A stretch of DNA of 13,822 nucleotides from CAKSUT01 sp045542335 (GCA_045542335.1 JAZQKV010000107.1:1-13822); one strand, 5' to 3'. Shown: positions 1 to 6,500, counted from the first letter of the stretch. Notes: generated by a model not told the origin, from the sequence alone. Translations and numbers: made by a program.

Positions 1-337
1 TGTTCTTGGGGAGCATTCCCTTAACTGCAAGGGTCATTGCCATCTCGGGCTTTTCAGCCATGAGGTTTCTGTAGGAAACTTCCTTGAGGCCGCCGATGTA
101 GCCGGAGTGGTGATAGTAATGCTTCTGATCAAGCTTCTTACCTGTGAGAACTGCCTTCTCTGCGTTGATGATGATTACAAACTCACCGCAGTCTGCGTGA
201 GGTGTAAATTCGGGTCTGTGCTTGCCGCGAAGAATTTCAGCTGCCTTAACGGCTGTCTTACCGAGGGGCTTGCCTGCCGCGTCAATAACATACCACTTAC
301 GTTCGATTGTTTCAGCTTTCGCCATAAATGTGGACAT
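1..337 (-). CDS. rplM: Ribosomal protein L13, partial (C-terminus off the window)
   Basis: Large-subunit ribosomal protein L13, an early-assembling protein that binds 23S rRNA. The 112 visible codons begin MSTFMAKAETIERKWYVIDA and contain typical L13 stretches: ILRGKHRPEFTPH, a KLTGKKLDQKYYYHHSG-like segment (here VLTGKKLDQKHYYHHSG) and a run ending EVSYRNLMAEKP then AVKGMLPKN. L13 is normally about 145 residues, so roughly the last 30 are outside the window. The start at 337 is supported by GAGGAA seven bases upstream. A consensus promoter lies just ahead at 376-403. In most bacteria rpsI (S9) follows, which would be beyond the left edge. Identification is by family recognition and is very secure. 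Confidence 0.97.
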   Translation of the reverse strand, partial: MSTFMAKAETIERKWYVIDAAGKPLGKTAVKAAEILRGKHRPEFTPHADCGEFVIIINAEKAVLTGKKLDQKHYYHHSGYIGGLKEVSYRNLMAEKPEMAMTLAVKGMLPKN

Positions 338-375
338 GATGTAATTCCTCCATAGTTATTTTTTCAACGCTACCT

Positions 376-403
376 ATTATACCACAAATTTTCGATTTGT
401 CAA
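376..403 (-). promoter_or_regulatory. Sigma-A promoter of rplM
   Basis: Read on the minus strand, a perfect -35 TTGACA (403-398) is followed by a 16-nt spacer and a perfect -10 TATAAT (381-376). A TG at the extended -10 position precedes it. Transcription should start near 369, leaving a leader of about 30 nt before the rplM start codon. The leader is too short for a riboswitch. Confidence 0.85.
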
Positions 404-538
404 GTACTTTTTTGAAAAAAATCAAAAAAAACCTAAAAAAACGCTCGATTTCTTCGATTTTCTCCGTTTTTTAGCCTTTCAGCGCCTTTCAAATACACGT
501 TTTTGGTGATTTTCTACCAAAAATATTTTGGTTTTGTA

Positions 539-567
539 TTGACTTGAAGCTTTTTTTGTGTTAAAAT
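539..567 (+). promoter_or_regulatory. Putative sigma-A promoter pointing into repeat copy A
   Basis: On the plus strand TTGACT (539-544) is separated by exactly 17 nt from TAAAAT (562-567). Each box is one base off consensus. Initiation would fall near 574, about 30 nt before copy A of the structured repeat. The next plus-strand gene starts only at 1374, beyond several hairpins, so if active this promoter would mainly transcribe the repeat. Prediction from sequence only. Confidence 0.5.
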
Positions 568-602
568 CAAGTGGTAAATGGCATTTCAGTCAGTCATTTT
601 AA

Positions 603-890
603 TTTAATCTTTTCGTTTTCCCTTATAACTTATAAATGTTCTATTCTCTACCGAGAACGGGGGTTCCACTTTCTGTTTCCACAGAAAGTGGAGTAAAGAG
701 GGGATTTAAGAACTACGTTCTTAAAAATCTCCTTTAGGGTGCTAATTTATTTGTGATACCGTCTGCAAAAGGCGAAAGTCGTTTCGCAACTTTGTTGAAA
801 TGCGTTTGTTAAGTTAAATTTATAGGTTGTCTTGTTGCTTCAAGATTGTTTTTCATTTGCTCAACTCCGTTTTCGCACGCAGAGATAAGG
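603..890 (+). repeat. Structured interspersed repeat, copy A
   Basis: First of three near-complete copies of a non-coding element of about 285 nt; the others are B at 1025-1307 (minus) and C at 13515-13798 (plus). Conserved blocks in order: a CGTTTTCCCTTATAAC-like left end, a TACCG block followed by a G-run, a TTAAGAAC/GTTCTTAA palindrome, ATCTCC then GGTGC, a TCTGCAAAAGGCGAAAGTCG block, and a right end CTCCGTTTTCGCACGCAGAG. Hairpins in this copy: TTCTC/GAGAA (644-648/653-657), CCACTTTCTG/CAGAAAGTGG (666-675/682-691), TTTAAGAAC/GTTCTTAAA with a TAC loop (705-713/717-725), and GCGAAA/TTTCGC (772-777/782-787). There is no convincing reading frame. Ends are set by similarity among copies and are accurate to perhaps 10 nt. 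Confidence 0.85.
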
Positions 891-907
891 TACGTGCTAT
901 TTTATAT

Positions 908-950
908 TTAATCTTCTCGTTTTCCCTTATAACCTCACATCTCAAAAGTC
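908..950 (+). repeat. Fragment of the structured repeat (left end only), copy D
   Basis: This stretch repeats the left end of the element: TTCTCGTTTTCCCTTATAAC, then a CTCAAAAGTC block that matches copy B. The similarity stops before the TACCG hairpin, so this is a truncated copy lying between A and B. Just beyond it (971-981) CGGTTATGAGG looks like the same left end inverted. This suggests repeated insertion or rearrangement here. Confidence 0.6.
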
Positions 951-1024
951 TTAATGTTTTTTCAAGCAAGCGGTTATGAGGTACAGCGAAAAACTTTAAT
1001 GTTTTTGCATCTCACTTGTACAAT

Positions 1025-1307
1025 CTTTATCTCTGCCTATGAAAACGGAGCGGAGCAGACATAGAAGAAGTTTTAAATTATAATACAACTTTTGGATAAA
1101 CTCTATTTAAAGCATTTTTGACAACTTGCGTAGCGACTTTCATACAAGCAGAAGATGAAACAAGAAACTTAGCACCAATAAGGAGATCCTTAAGAACGTA
1201 GTTCTTAAGCGCATCTTTGGTTCCTTTCTATGCGAGTAGAAAGGAACACCCCCGTCCCCGGTAGGGACTTTTGAGCTATAAGTTATGAGGGAAAACGAGA
1301 AAATTTA
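1025..1307 (-). repeat. Structured interspersed repeat, copy B (inverted relative to A)
   Basis: Same element as copy A on the opposite strand, with the right ends of A and B facing each other. Hairpins in plus coordinates: GTCCC/GGGAC (1254-1258/1264-1268), an 11-bp stem of GTTCCTTTCTA with its complement (1220-1230/1237-1247), and CTTAAGAAC/GTTCTTAAG (1189-1197/1201-1209, three-base loop). Relative to copies A and C the stems differ on both arms in step. The left end lies 67 nt upstream of the ttcA-like start codon. No reading frame was found. Confidence 0.85.
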
Positions 1308-1373
1308 ATAGAAAAATCGCCCCCACCATAAGGTCATTTTATCTTGCCACATGGCAACTCATTTGGAGGTTAT

Positions 1374-2192
1374 ATGAACATCAACGCCCACTTAAGAAGA
1401 ATTTTAAGCTATACCCGTCGTGCCGTTGACGACTACTCAATGATTGAGGACGGCGACAAAATCGCCGTGGGTCTTTCCGGCGGCAAGGACTCAATGGCTC
1501 TTTTGTGCGGACTTGCAGGTCTTCGCAAATTCTATCCCAAAAAGTTTGAGCTTGTGGCTATAAACCTCGGTATGGGCTTTGATGAGGCAGGATTTACGGA
1601 CAAGCAATCCGCAGAGGCAGAAACGGACAAAATGCGTGAGCTTTGCCGTGAACTTGACGTTGAGTTTGTGTACATTCCAACGCAGATTTCCCATATTGTT
1701 TTCAACGTGCGAAAGGAAAGCAATCCCTGCTCTTTGTGCGCACGCATGAGGAGAGGCGCACTTCACGATGCAGCAAAGGCACAGAGGTGCAATAAACTTG
1801 CGCTTGGTCATCATTTCGACGATGCCGTTGAAACCTTTATGATGAACCTTTTCAACGAGGGTCGCATCGGTTGTTTTTCGCCTGTTACCTACCTTTCACG
1901 CAAGGACATAACCCTCATTCGTCCCCTTGTTTATGCCCCCGAAAAAGATATTCGTTATTTCGCCAATCATGCAGAGCTGCCTGTTTCGTCAAGTCCCTGC
2001 CCTGCTGACCGTGAGTCCGAAAGGTCTCGCATGAAAGAAATACTCCGTGATTTTGAAAAGGAATACAAGGGACTTAAATTCAGAATTTTCGGTGCAATGC
2101 AAAGGGCAAATGTTGACGGCTTCAAGCTTGCCGAGGATTTGCCACATTCCGGTGACACACAAGATGCACTCCCCGACGACACACAACCTTAA
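1374..2192 (+). CDS. ttcA: TtcA-like tRNA 2-thiocytidine biosynthesis protein
   Basis: PP-loop ATPase of the TtcA/CTU1 family, which activates a tRNA base by adenylation and replaces oxygen with sulfur; in TtcA this is C32 of certain tRNAs, using a [4Fe-4S] cluster. The 272-residue protein has the PP-loop SGGKDS at residues 35-40, CSLC giving Cys119 and Cys122, a third cysteine at 209 in SPCPADRE, and the ALGHHFDDAVET segment at 143-154. The three cysteines sit almost where E. coli TtcA has its cluster ligands. The ATG at 1374 is chosen because GGAGG lies four bases upstream; a TTG in frame at 1344 has no such site. An EEP-family gene follows after 31 nt, probably in the same transcript. Firmicute members are poorly tested, so the exact tRNA target is inferred. 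Confidence 0.85.
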   Translation: MNINAHLRRILSYTRRAVDDYSMIEDGDKIAVGLSGGKDSMALLCGLAGLRKFYPKKFELVAINLGMGFDEAGFTDKQSAEAETDKMRELCRELDVEFVYIPTQISHIVFNVRKESNPCSLCARMRRGALHDAAKAQRCNKLALGHHFDDAVETFMMNLFNEGRIGCFSPVTYLSRKDITLIRPLVYAPEKDIRYFANHAELPVSSSPCPADRESERSRMKEILRDFEKEYKGLKFRIFGAMQRANVDGFKLAEDLPHSGDTQDALPDDTQP

Positions 2193-2223
2193 TTTCATAA
2201 CATTTTAAAGGACGTGACATTCA

Positions 2224-2994
2224 ATGAAAATCATGACATTCAATCTCAGATGCGATGTTAAAGCCGACGGAATCAATGCGTTTGGCGGCAGAAAAGAGCT
2301 TGTGAAGCAATGTATCTCCGAAATTTCTCCCGACCTCATCGGCTTCCAGGAGGTTGTGGAAAGCTCCCGCCGCTTTCTCAAGGAAAACCTTGACTCTTAC
2401 ACCTTTCTCGGCTGCGGAAGAATGAAGAATTACGGCGGCGAGGGCGTTTCAATCGCCTACAAATCCGGCGATTTTGAGCTTGTGCGTTATGAAACCTTCT
2501 GGCTTTCGGAATCCCCTCTTGTTCCCGAATCAAAGTTCTCCACCGACCAAAGCAGCTGTCCACGCACCTGCATTGCCGCAAAGCTTGCCGATAAAGAGGG
2601 CAAAATCCACAATTTCTACAACACGCATCTTGACCATATGGGAACTCTCGCAAGGCTTTCCGGCGCAATACAAATTGTTCAGCATATGTCCACCTTCTGC
2701 GGCAAGGACGAGCCTGTTTATCTCACAGGCGACATGAACGCCCTGCCCGATGAAAACAGCGTTGCCGTGTTTGAAGCGGCAGGACTTGTTGACGCGACCA
2801 AGGGGCTCGGCGGCACATTCCACAAATTCGGAAAATATTTCCCCGAAAACACCCCCGACGGCTCCGACAAGACAATCAAAATTGACTACATCTACACTAA
2901 CACTTCATGCGATTTCAAATCCCGCATTGTTGATGAATATGAAAAAGACGGTGTTTATGTTTCCGACCACTACCCCATCGTTTCCGAGCTTTAA
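2224..2994 (+). CDS. Endonuclease/exonuclease/phosphatase family hydrolase
   Basis: A 256-residue metal-dependent phosphoesterase of the EEP (DNase I/exonuclease III-like) fold. The whole active-site set is visible: Asn7 in MTFNLR, Glu43 in FQE, His135 in THLDH, Asp170 and Asn172 in GDMN, Asp221 in IDYIY, and Asp248-His249 in SDHYPI. Substrates of the family range from DNA to phospholipids and sugar or nucleotide phosphates, so the substrate cannot be assigned. There is no signal peptide, so it is probably cytoplasmic. AAAGGA lies upstream of the start. It follows the ttcA-like gene closely and is ended by the hairpin at 3011-3058. Confidence 0.88.
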   Translation: MKIMTFNLRCDVKADGINAFGGRKELVKQCISEISPDLIGFQEVVESSRRFLKENLDSYTFLGCGRMKNYGGEGVSIAYKSGDFELVRYETFWLSESPLVPESKFSTDQSSCPRTCIAAKLADKEGKIHNFYNTHLDHMGTLARLSGAIQIVQHMSTFCGKDEPVYLTGDMNALPDENSVAVFEAAGLVDATKGLGGTFHKFGKYFPENTPDGSDKTIKIDYIYTNTSCDFKSRIVDEYEKDGVYVSDHYPIVSEL

Positions 2995-3010
2995 ATCTTC
3001 ATAAAAATCA

Positions 3011-3058
3011 AAAAGACCGCCTTGCACGGAAAATCTCCTGCAAAAGCGGTCTTTTTTT
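3011..3058. terminator. Bidirectional rho-independent terminator
   Basis: A 10-bp stem AAAAGACCGC/GCGGTCTTTT (3011-3020/3046-3055) is extended by TTGCA/TGCAA and followed by a T-run on the plus strand. The complementary A-run gives a T-tract for minus-strand transcripts. It lies between two convergent genes and touches the stop codon of the acetyltransferase at 3058, so it can serve both. Confidence 0.9.
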
Positions 3059-3831
3059 TACTTATACCATTTCTCATTAAGCGGCTCATCATCTGCAAGC
3101 AGATTTATTCCGCCGCTTCGGTTGAAAATAAGCTCCATTACTTCTTTTATTTTAACACAACTGCAAAGCTGTGTCCTTGCGCCTCCCACAAAACCGTCCG
3201 TCACCGCCCCATGATAACGGAAAGCAGGCTCATATTTGTGGAAATATTTTGAAACGTTGCCGAGATGCCGGCGTATGGGACGGTCAATAACCTGACCGTT
3301 TTCAAGCTTCACAGTGGTGTTCTGTCGGTTAAAGGTCAGGCGGTCGGGGACATCGAGCATTTCTTCAACACAGTGCATATATGTGTTATTGTCATGGGGA
3401 ACGCCAACGAGAAGAATATAGCCGTTTCTCCTGTAAAGCTCGCCGTAACAGCCGTCGGGATGGGTTGAGGTGGTCGTTGAATTGTCGTGGGATATAAACT
3501 CCCTCACCTTGTCCTTGTCGCCAAAGGCAACCATGGAATGTGTGGGGTGATGTGAACGAACGGCATCAGGGTGTGCGCAGGCAAGTGTGGGAAAAGCTCC
3601 GATGCAGGTCACAGGGTCGGAAAGGTCAACAAAGCCTCTGTCCCAGGTGTGAGTGGGGACGGTGAAAAGTCCGCCGTCTGCAGTAAAATATTCAATGAGA
3701 GCCTCAAGAAGTCCCTCTCCTCTGCCCTCAAATTCGCCGACGGCTCTGAGAGAGGTGTGCATATGAATAACGCTGTCCCGAGGGGCGTTCATGGCTTTTA
3801 GCTGTTCAAACAGGGTCTGTTTTGTGTACAT
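3058..3831 (-). CDS. AAC(3)-family N-acetyltransferase (aminoglycoside 3-N-acetyltransferase-like)
   Basis: A 257-residue protein of the Antibiotic_NAT/AAC(3) family, acetyl-CoA-dependent enzymes whose known members modify aminoglycosides or other amines. Supporting motifs: VIHMHTSLRAVG (residues 21-32), GGLFTVPTHTW (53-63), HHPTHSMVAFG (94-104) and LLVGVPHDNNTYMHCVEE (140-156), where His153 matches the conserved histidine of the NTxxH segment. Length is typical. GGAGGA is eight bases before the start at 3831, and a perfect sigma-A promoter lies at 3862-3890. It is not obviously one of the mobile resistance genes, and no transposase or integron feature is nearby. It resembles chromosomal YokD-type homologues, so resistance should not be assumed. 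Confidence 0.88.
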   Translation of the reverse strand: MYTKQTLFEQLKAMNAPRDSVIHMHTSLRAVGEFEGRGEGLLEALIEYFTADGGLFTVPTHTWDRGFVDLSDPVTCIGAFPTLACAHPDAVRSHHPTHSMVAFGDKDKVREFISHDNSTTTSTHPDGCYGELYRRNGYILLVGVPHDNNTYMHCVEEMLDVPDRLTFNRQNTTVKLENGQVIDRPIRRHLGNVSKYFHKYEPAFRYHGAVTDGFVGGARTQLCSCVKIKEVMELIFNRSGGINLLADDEPLNEKWYK

Positions 3832-3861
3832 ATCCGTTTCCTCCGGTTGATTTCTTTTTTC

Positions 3862-3890
3862 ATTATATCATTCCTTTTTCCGTCTGTCAA
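3862..3890 (-). promoter_or_regulatory. Perfect sigma-A promoter of the acetyltransferase gene
   Basis: On the minus strand TTGACA (3890-3885), a 17-nt spacer and TATAAT (3867-3862) match the consensus at every position. The predicted start near 3855 gives a leader of about 25 nt, which includes the GGAGGA ribosome binding site. Confidence 0.9.
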
Positions 3891-3927
3891 GCGTTTTATT
3901 CTTTTTATGCCAACTGCTTTAACACAC

Positions 3928-3984
3928 TGTAAATATAATTTACACTTGCTTCACAACAGACAAACAAAAGTATTATATACTTTT
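3928..3984 (+). promoter_or_regulatory. Candidate promoter/operator region of the WG-repeat protein gene
   Basis: Two perfect inverted repeats lie ahead of the gene at 4018: TGTAAATATAATTTACA at 3928-3944 (7-bp arms) and AAAAGTATTATATACTTTT at 3966-3984 (8-bp arms). Between and across them are TTGCTT (3946-3951) and TATTAT (3971-3976), a poorly spaced (19 nt) -35/-10 pair. The second palindrome covers the putative -10. This would fit a repressor site, but no regulator can be named. Confidence 0.4.
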
Positions 3985-4017
3985 ATGGAACAATAAAACA
4001 ATAAAGGAGACATCAAA

Positions 4018-5652
4018 ATGTTCAAAAGAATTCTTTCACTCATCATGAGCATAATAACGGTTATTTGTTTATGTTCAGGCTTTGCAAGCGGAGCTTATTT
4101 CCCAAAGCTGAATGTCAGCCAACAGGGCTACAATTACTGCGACTACGCAAAAAACGGTTACTCCAGCCTCGCTCTGATCGGAGAAAAATACGGTATTATC
4201 GATTTATCCGGCAAAGTCCTTGTTCCCTTTGAATATGATTATTGCGAAACCGCAGGCGTAACCGAAAACGGCTATTGCATCCTCACAAAAGATATTCCCG
4301 ACGAAGTTCCCATAAATTACAGCTCAATTTCCTCTTTCCTTTATGACAGCAAGGGAAACCTTATTCACAGCGTTGACGGAGCATATTTTGCAAGCATAAG
4401 CGACGGTGTTCTTGAAATACGCCGCAACTCCAAAACAGACGATTTTCTCTATGATGTTGAATACTGCAAGGTGACAGGCAAATCGGTTTCAGCCCCGTTC
4501 TTCTCAAAAGCCGATGTGTTATACTCAACGCCTTTTTCGGAGGGTCTTGCGGCAGTTTCTGTAAACGAGCAGGTTTTTGTTGACGAATTCGGTAATTCTT
4601 ACGGAAGCAGGGTTTTTGTTATTAACGCAGCCGGAAAGCTTCAAAAAGAATTCACCTTAAATATGGAAATGATTGAAGAATATCCCATATACAAAGGCAA
4701 TCTTTTCCTTTCTGCACCCCCTTATTCAAGTCTTTGGGTTTACAACATAAACACCGGCAAAATGGCAAACACCGGCACATATGTGGGATTTTCCAACAGT
4801 CTTGACGACGATGGCAACTTTTGTCCCATCCGCAATGACAGGCTCATAACATACGACTTCTATCAATCATTTGACGACGAATTTACAGAGGCTTATCAGC
4901 TCATTATCCCCGACCTTGATTCCGACGGTTTCACAAAAGATAAAGCTCTTACAGAGGTTTATCCCCTTATCGCCTATTGCGCAAACGATTATTTGCTTGC
5001 AAAAAGAGCCGACGGCAAATGGGGTTATCTTGACTACAACGGAAACGAGCTTGAATTCTTCAAGGATGCGGCAATTTTCATTGACGGGGTTGCACTTGTC
5101 ATAGACGATAGCGACAGGGCATATCTGATAAATGAAAAGTTCGAGAGAGTTTCGGATTACTACCTCGGTGCAGTATCTGTGGCAGGAGCCACTGTTAAGT
5201 TGTCAGACAATTTATATCATGTTGTTGAAAACATGAAAAGTATAGCAACGCCTGTCGGCACAAAAATCAACACTTATCTTCACACCGACATAACCGCAAC
5301 AGTTGACGGAAAGCCCCTTCGCTCATTCAACATTGACGGAAACACCGCAATTGTTGCAGAGGATCTTGCGCAATTCGGTTTTAATGTTGCCTGGGACGGC
5401 GCAACACGTTCGCTGACAATTTCCGAGGGTAACAAAATTGTAACAAGCACCTATTCCCCCGACGGAACAACAGCAAAAATCGGAACTCCTGCCGGAGATG
5501 TTCTCCACACCGATATTGTGACATTTATAAACGGAAAATCCGTCAGAAGCTTCAACATAGGAGGCTTCACCGCAATTTACATTGACGATCTTGCCGCATT
5601 TGGAAAAATCGCATGGGACGGAGCAGCAAGAATAATTTCTTTCGCAAGATAA
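4018..5652 (+). CDS. Secreted WG-repeat protein with two C-terminal copper-amine-oxidase-N-like modules
   Basis: A 544-residue exported protein of unknown function. Residues 1-26 form a signal peptide (MFKR, a hydrophobic core, then a small-residue FASGA cleavage region). WG-like repeats follow: EKYGIIDLSGKVLVPFEYDY at 56-75 and KWGYLDYNGNELEFF at 334-348, with more degenerate units between. Near the C-terminus two tandem modules of about 50 residues (421-470 and 496-544) share HTDI, RSFNI and AWDGA; they resemble the copper amine oxidase N-terminal-like domain often found at the surface of Firmicutes. There are no membrane anchor, sortase signal or catalytic residues. AAAGGAG is eight bases before the ATG. 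It is probably transcribed alone, ending at 5676-5707. A binding or envelope role is inference. Confidence 0.82.
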   Translation: MFKRILSLIMSIITVICLCSGFASGAYFPKLNVSQQGYNYCDYAKNGYSSLALIGEKYGIIDLSGKVLVPFEYDYCETAGVTENGYCILTKDIPDEVPINYSSISSFLYDSKGNLIHSVDGAYFASISDGVLEIRRNSKTDDFLYDVEYCKVTGKSVSAPFFSKADVLYSTPFSEGLAAVSVNEQVFVDEFGNSYGSRVFVINAAGKLQKEFTLNMEMIEEYPIYKGNLFLSAPPYSSLWVYNINTGKMANTGTYVGFSNSLDDDGNFCPIRNDRLITYDFYQSFDDEFTEAYQLIIPDLDSDGFTKDKALTEVYPLIAYCANDYLLAKRADGKWGYLDYNGNELEFFKDAAIFIDGVALVIDDSDRAYLINEKFERVSDYYLGAVSVAGATVKLSDNLYHVVENMKSIATPVGTKINTYLHTDITATVDGKPLRSFNIDGNTAIVAEDLAQFGFNVAWDGATRSLTISEGNKIVTSTYSPDGTTAKIGTPAGDVLHTDIVTFINGKSVRSFNIGGFTAIYIDDLAAFGKIAWDGAARIISFAR

Positions 5653-5675
5653 TTCTCCGTAAAAAAAAGAAACTT

Positions 5676-5707
5676 CCCGACGGAAAAAGCTTCCGTCGGG
5701 ATTTTTT
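5676..5707 (+). terminator. Rho-independent terminator after the WG-repeat gene
   Basis: A perfect 10-bp stem CCCGACGGAA/TTCCGTCGGG (5676-5685/5691-5700) with a five-base loop is followed by ATTTTTT, 24 nt after the stop codon. Confidence 0.95.
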
Positions 5708-5760
5708 GCGTTTCAGCACAATAAAAATGGGTAGCGTTTCCGTCAGCTTAAAGTCTTAAA

Positions 5761-5796
5761 GAAAAGCATCTATAAGCTTCGCAACAGATGCATTTT
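5761..5796 (-). terminator. Probable terminator of the flavin reductase gene
   Basis: On the minus strand AAAA, a bulged base and GCATCT pair with AGATGC and TTTT (5796-5786 with 5771-5762), then TTTTCTTT follows. It begins about 25 nt after the stop codon at 5821. The stem is modest and the loop is 14 nt. Confidence 0.55.
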
Positions 5797-5820
5797 CCCC
5801 TGTCACAAATAGCTTTCCAT

Positions 5821-6354
5821 TCAATCCTCTTTGATTCTCACGTCGGTTATTTCGTAGCAAAGCTGAAAATGGTAGTCCTTTGCAGGATAATTTGCGCAAT
5901 CAAGCGCAGGGTCTTCAAAACCGTCGGGCGAGATTTTTCCCACATAAAGCTTTTTGCCCACAATTGTCATTTGTGCCTCGTCAAACATCAGCTCGCCGTT
6001 TTGCGTAATAATCGGCGTAAGACCTGCCTGTGCAAGCTTGTCGCCGTCCCTTCCGCTTTTTGTGCCGCAGATTTTAAGGGCATTTTTTGCCTCGGCATTA
6101 TCGCCGAAAAAAGAAAGTGTGGCTACATCTGTTTTATCCACAAACTCCATTGTGTACCTCTGCGGTCTGATATAGCACCAGAAAACAGGCTTGCCCCAGA
6201 GAACGCCCATTGCGCCCCAGCTTGCTGTCATAGCGTTATACTTTCTGTCCTTTTTGCTGTCCTTGTCATATGCGCCAATAAGCATTGCGCGCTTGCCGAT
6301 GTCATCAAAAACGTTGGTTGGAATTTCTTTTGGAGAAATGCTTTTGTAGTTCAT
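5821..6354 (-). CDS. Flavin reductase-like FMN-binding protein
   Basis: A 177-residue protein of the flavin reductase-like (split-barrel, DIM6/NtaB/RutF) family, which binds FMN and transfers electrons from NAD(P)H. Family features are the N-terminal KYNAMTASWGAMGVLWGKPV segment, where NAMT-S-WG contacts flavin in relatives, then YIRPQRYTMEFV and a FGDNAEAKNALKICGTKSGR stretch. Residue positions are about 38-57, 61-72 and 83-102. The electron acceptor is not deducible and there is no partner gene beside it. AAAGGA lies seven bases before the start at 6354. No signal peptide is present. Its promoter is not obvious; a hairpin at 6391-6434 lies just upstream. Confidence 0.88.
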   Translation of the reverse strand: MNYKSISPKEIPTNVFDDIGKRAMLIGAYDKDSKKDRKYNAMTASWGAMGVLWGKPVFWCYIRPQRYTMEFVDKTDVATLSFFGDNAEAKNALKICGTKSGRDGDKLAQAGLTPIITQNGELMFDEAQMTIVGKKLYVGKISPDGFEDPALDCANYPAKDYHFQLCYEITDVRIKED

Positions 6355-6390
6355 AGTCAGGTCCTTTCAAGTTTTTTTACTTATAAAAAT

Positions 6391-6434
6391 AAATGCGATG
6401 CAAGAGTTTTTTAACACAATTCTGCACCGCATTT
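6391..6434 (-). terminator. Hairpin with T-rich tail upstream of the flavin reductase gene
   Basis: AAATGCG (6391-6397) pairs with CGCATTT (6428-6434), and TGCA (6399-6402) with TGCA (6423-6426), around a 20-nt loop. On the minus strand TTTATTTTT follows, so it can act as a second terminator for the long operon. T-runs on both strands allow two-way action. It is only about 35 nt from the flavin reductase start, so it could instead lie in that gene's leader. Confidence 0.45.
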
Positions 6435-6500
6435 TTTGTTTTATTGCCTTTTTAATAAGGAAAAGTGTGTTGCGCTCTGTCGGGTAAATGCGGTTATGTT

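Noticed and set aside
603..890. The structured repeat as a CRISPR array
   Set aside because: There are only three full-length copies of about 285 nt, in both orientations and far apart, without short regular repeats, spacers or cas genes.
2213..2254. An 11-nt direct repeat TGACATTCAAT around the EEP gene start
   Set aside because: One copy encodes the MTFN active-site segment, so it is constrained by protein sequence; the short upstream match is probably chance.
5788..6414. A 208-codon open frame on the plus strand opposite the flavin reductase gene
   Set aside because: It is antisense to a clear family member, has no domain resemblance, is rich in Cys/His as expected of a reverse-strand frame, and lacks a good ribosome binding site.
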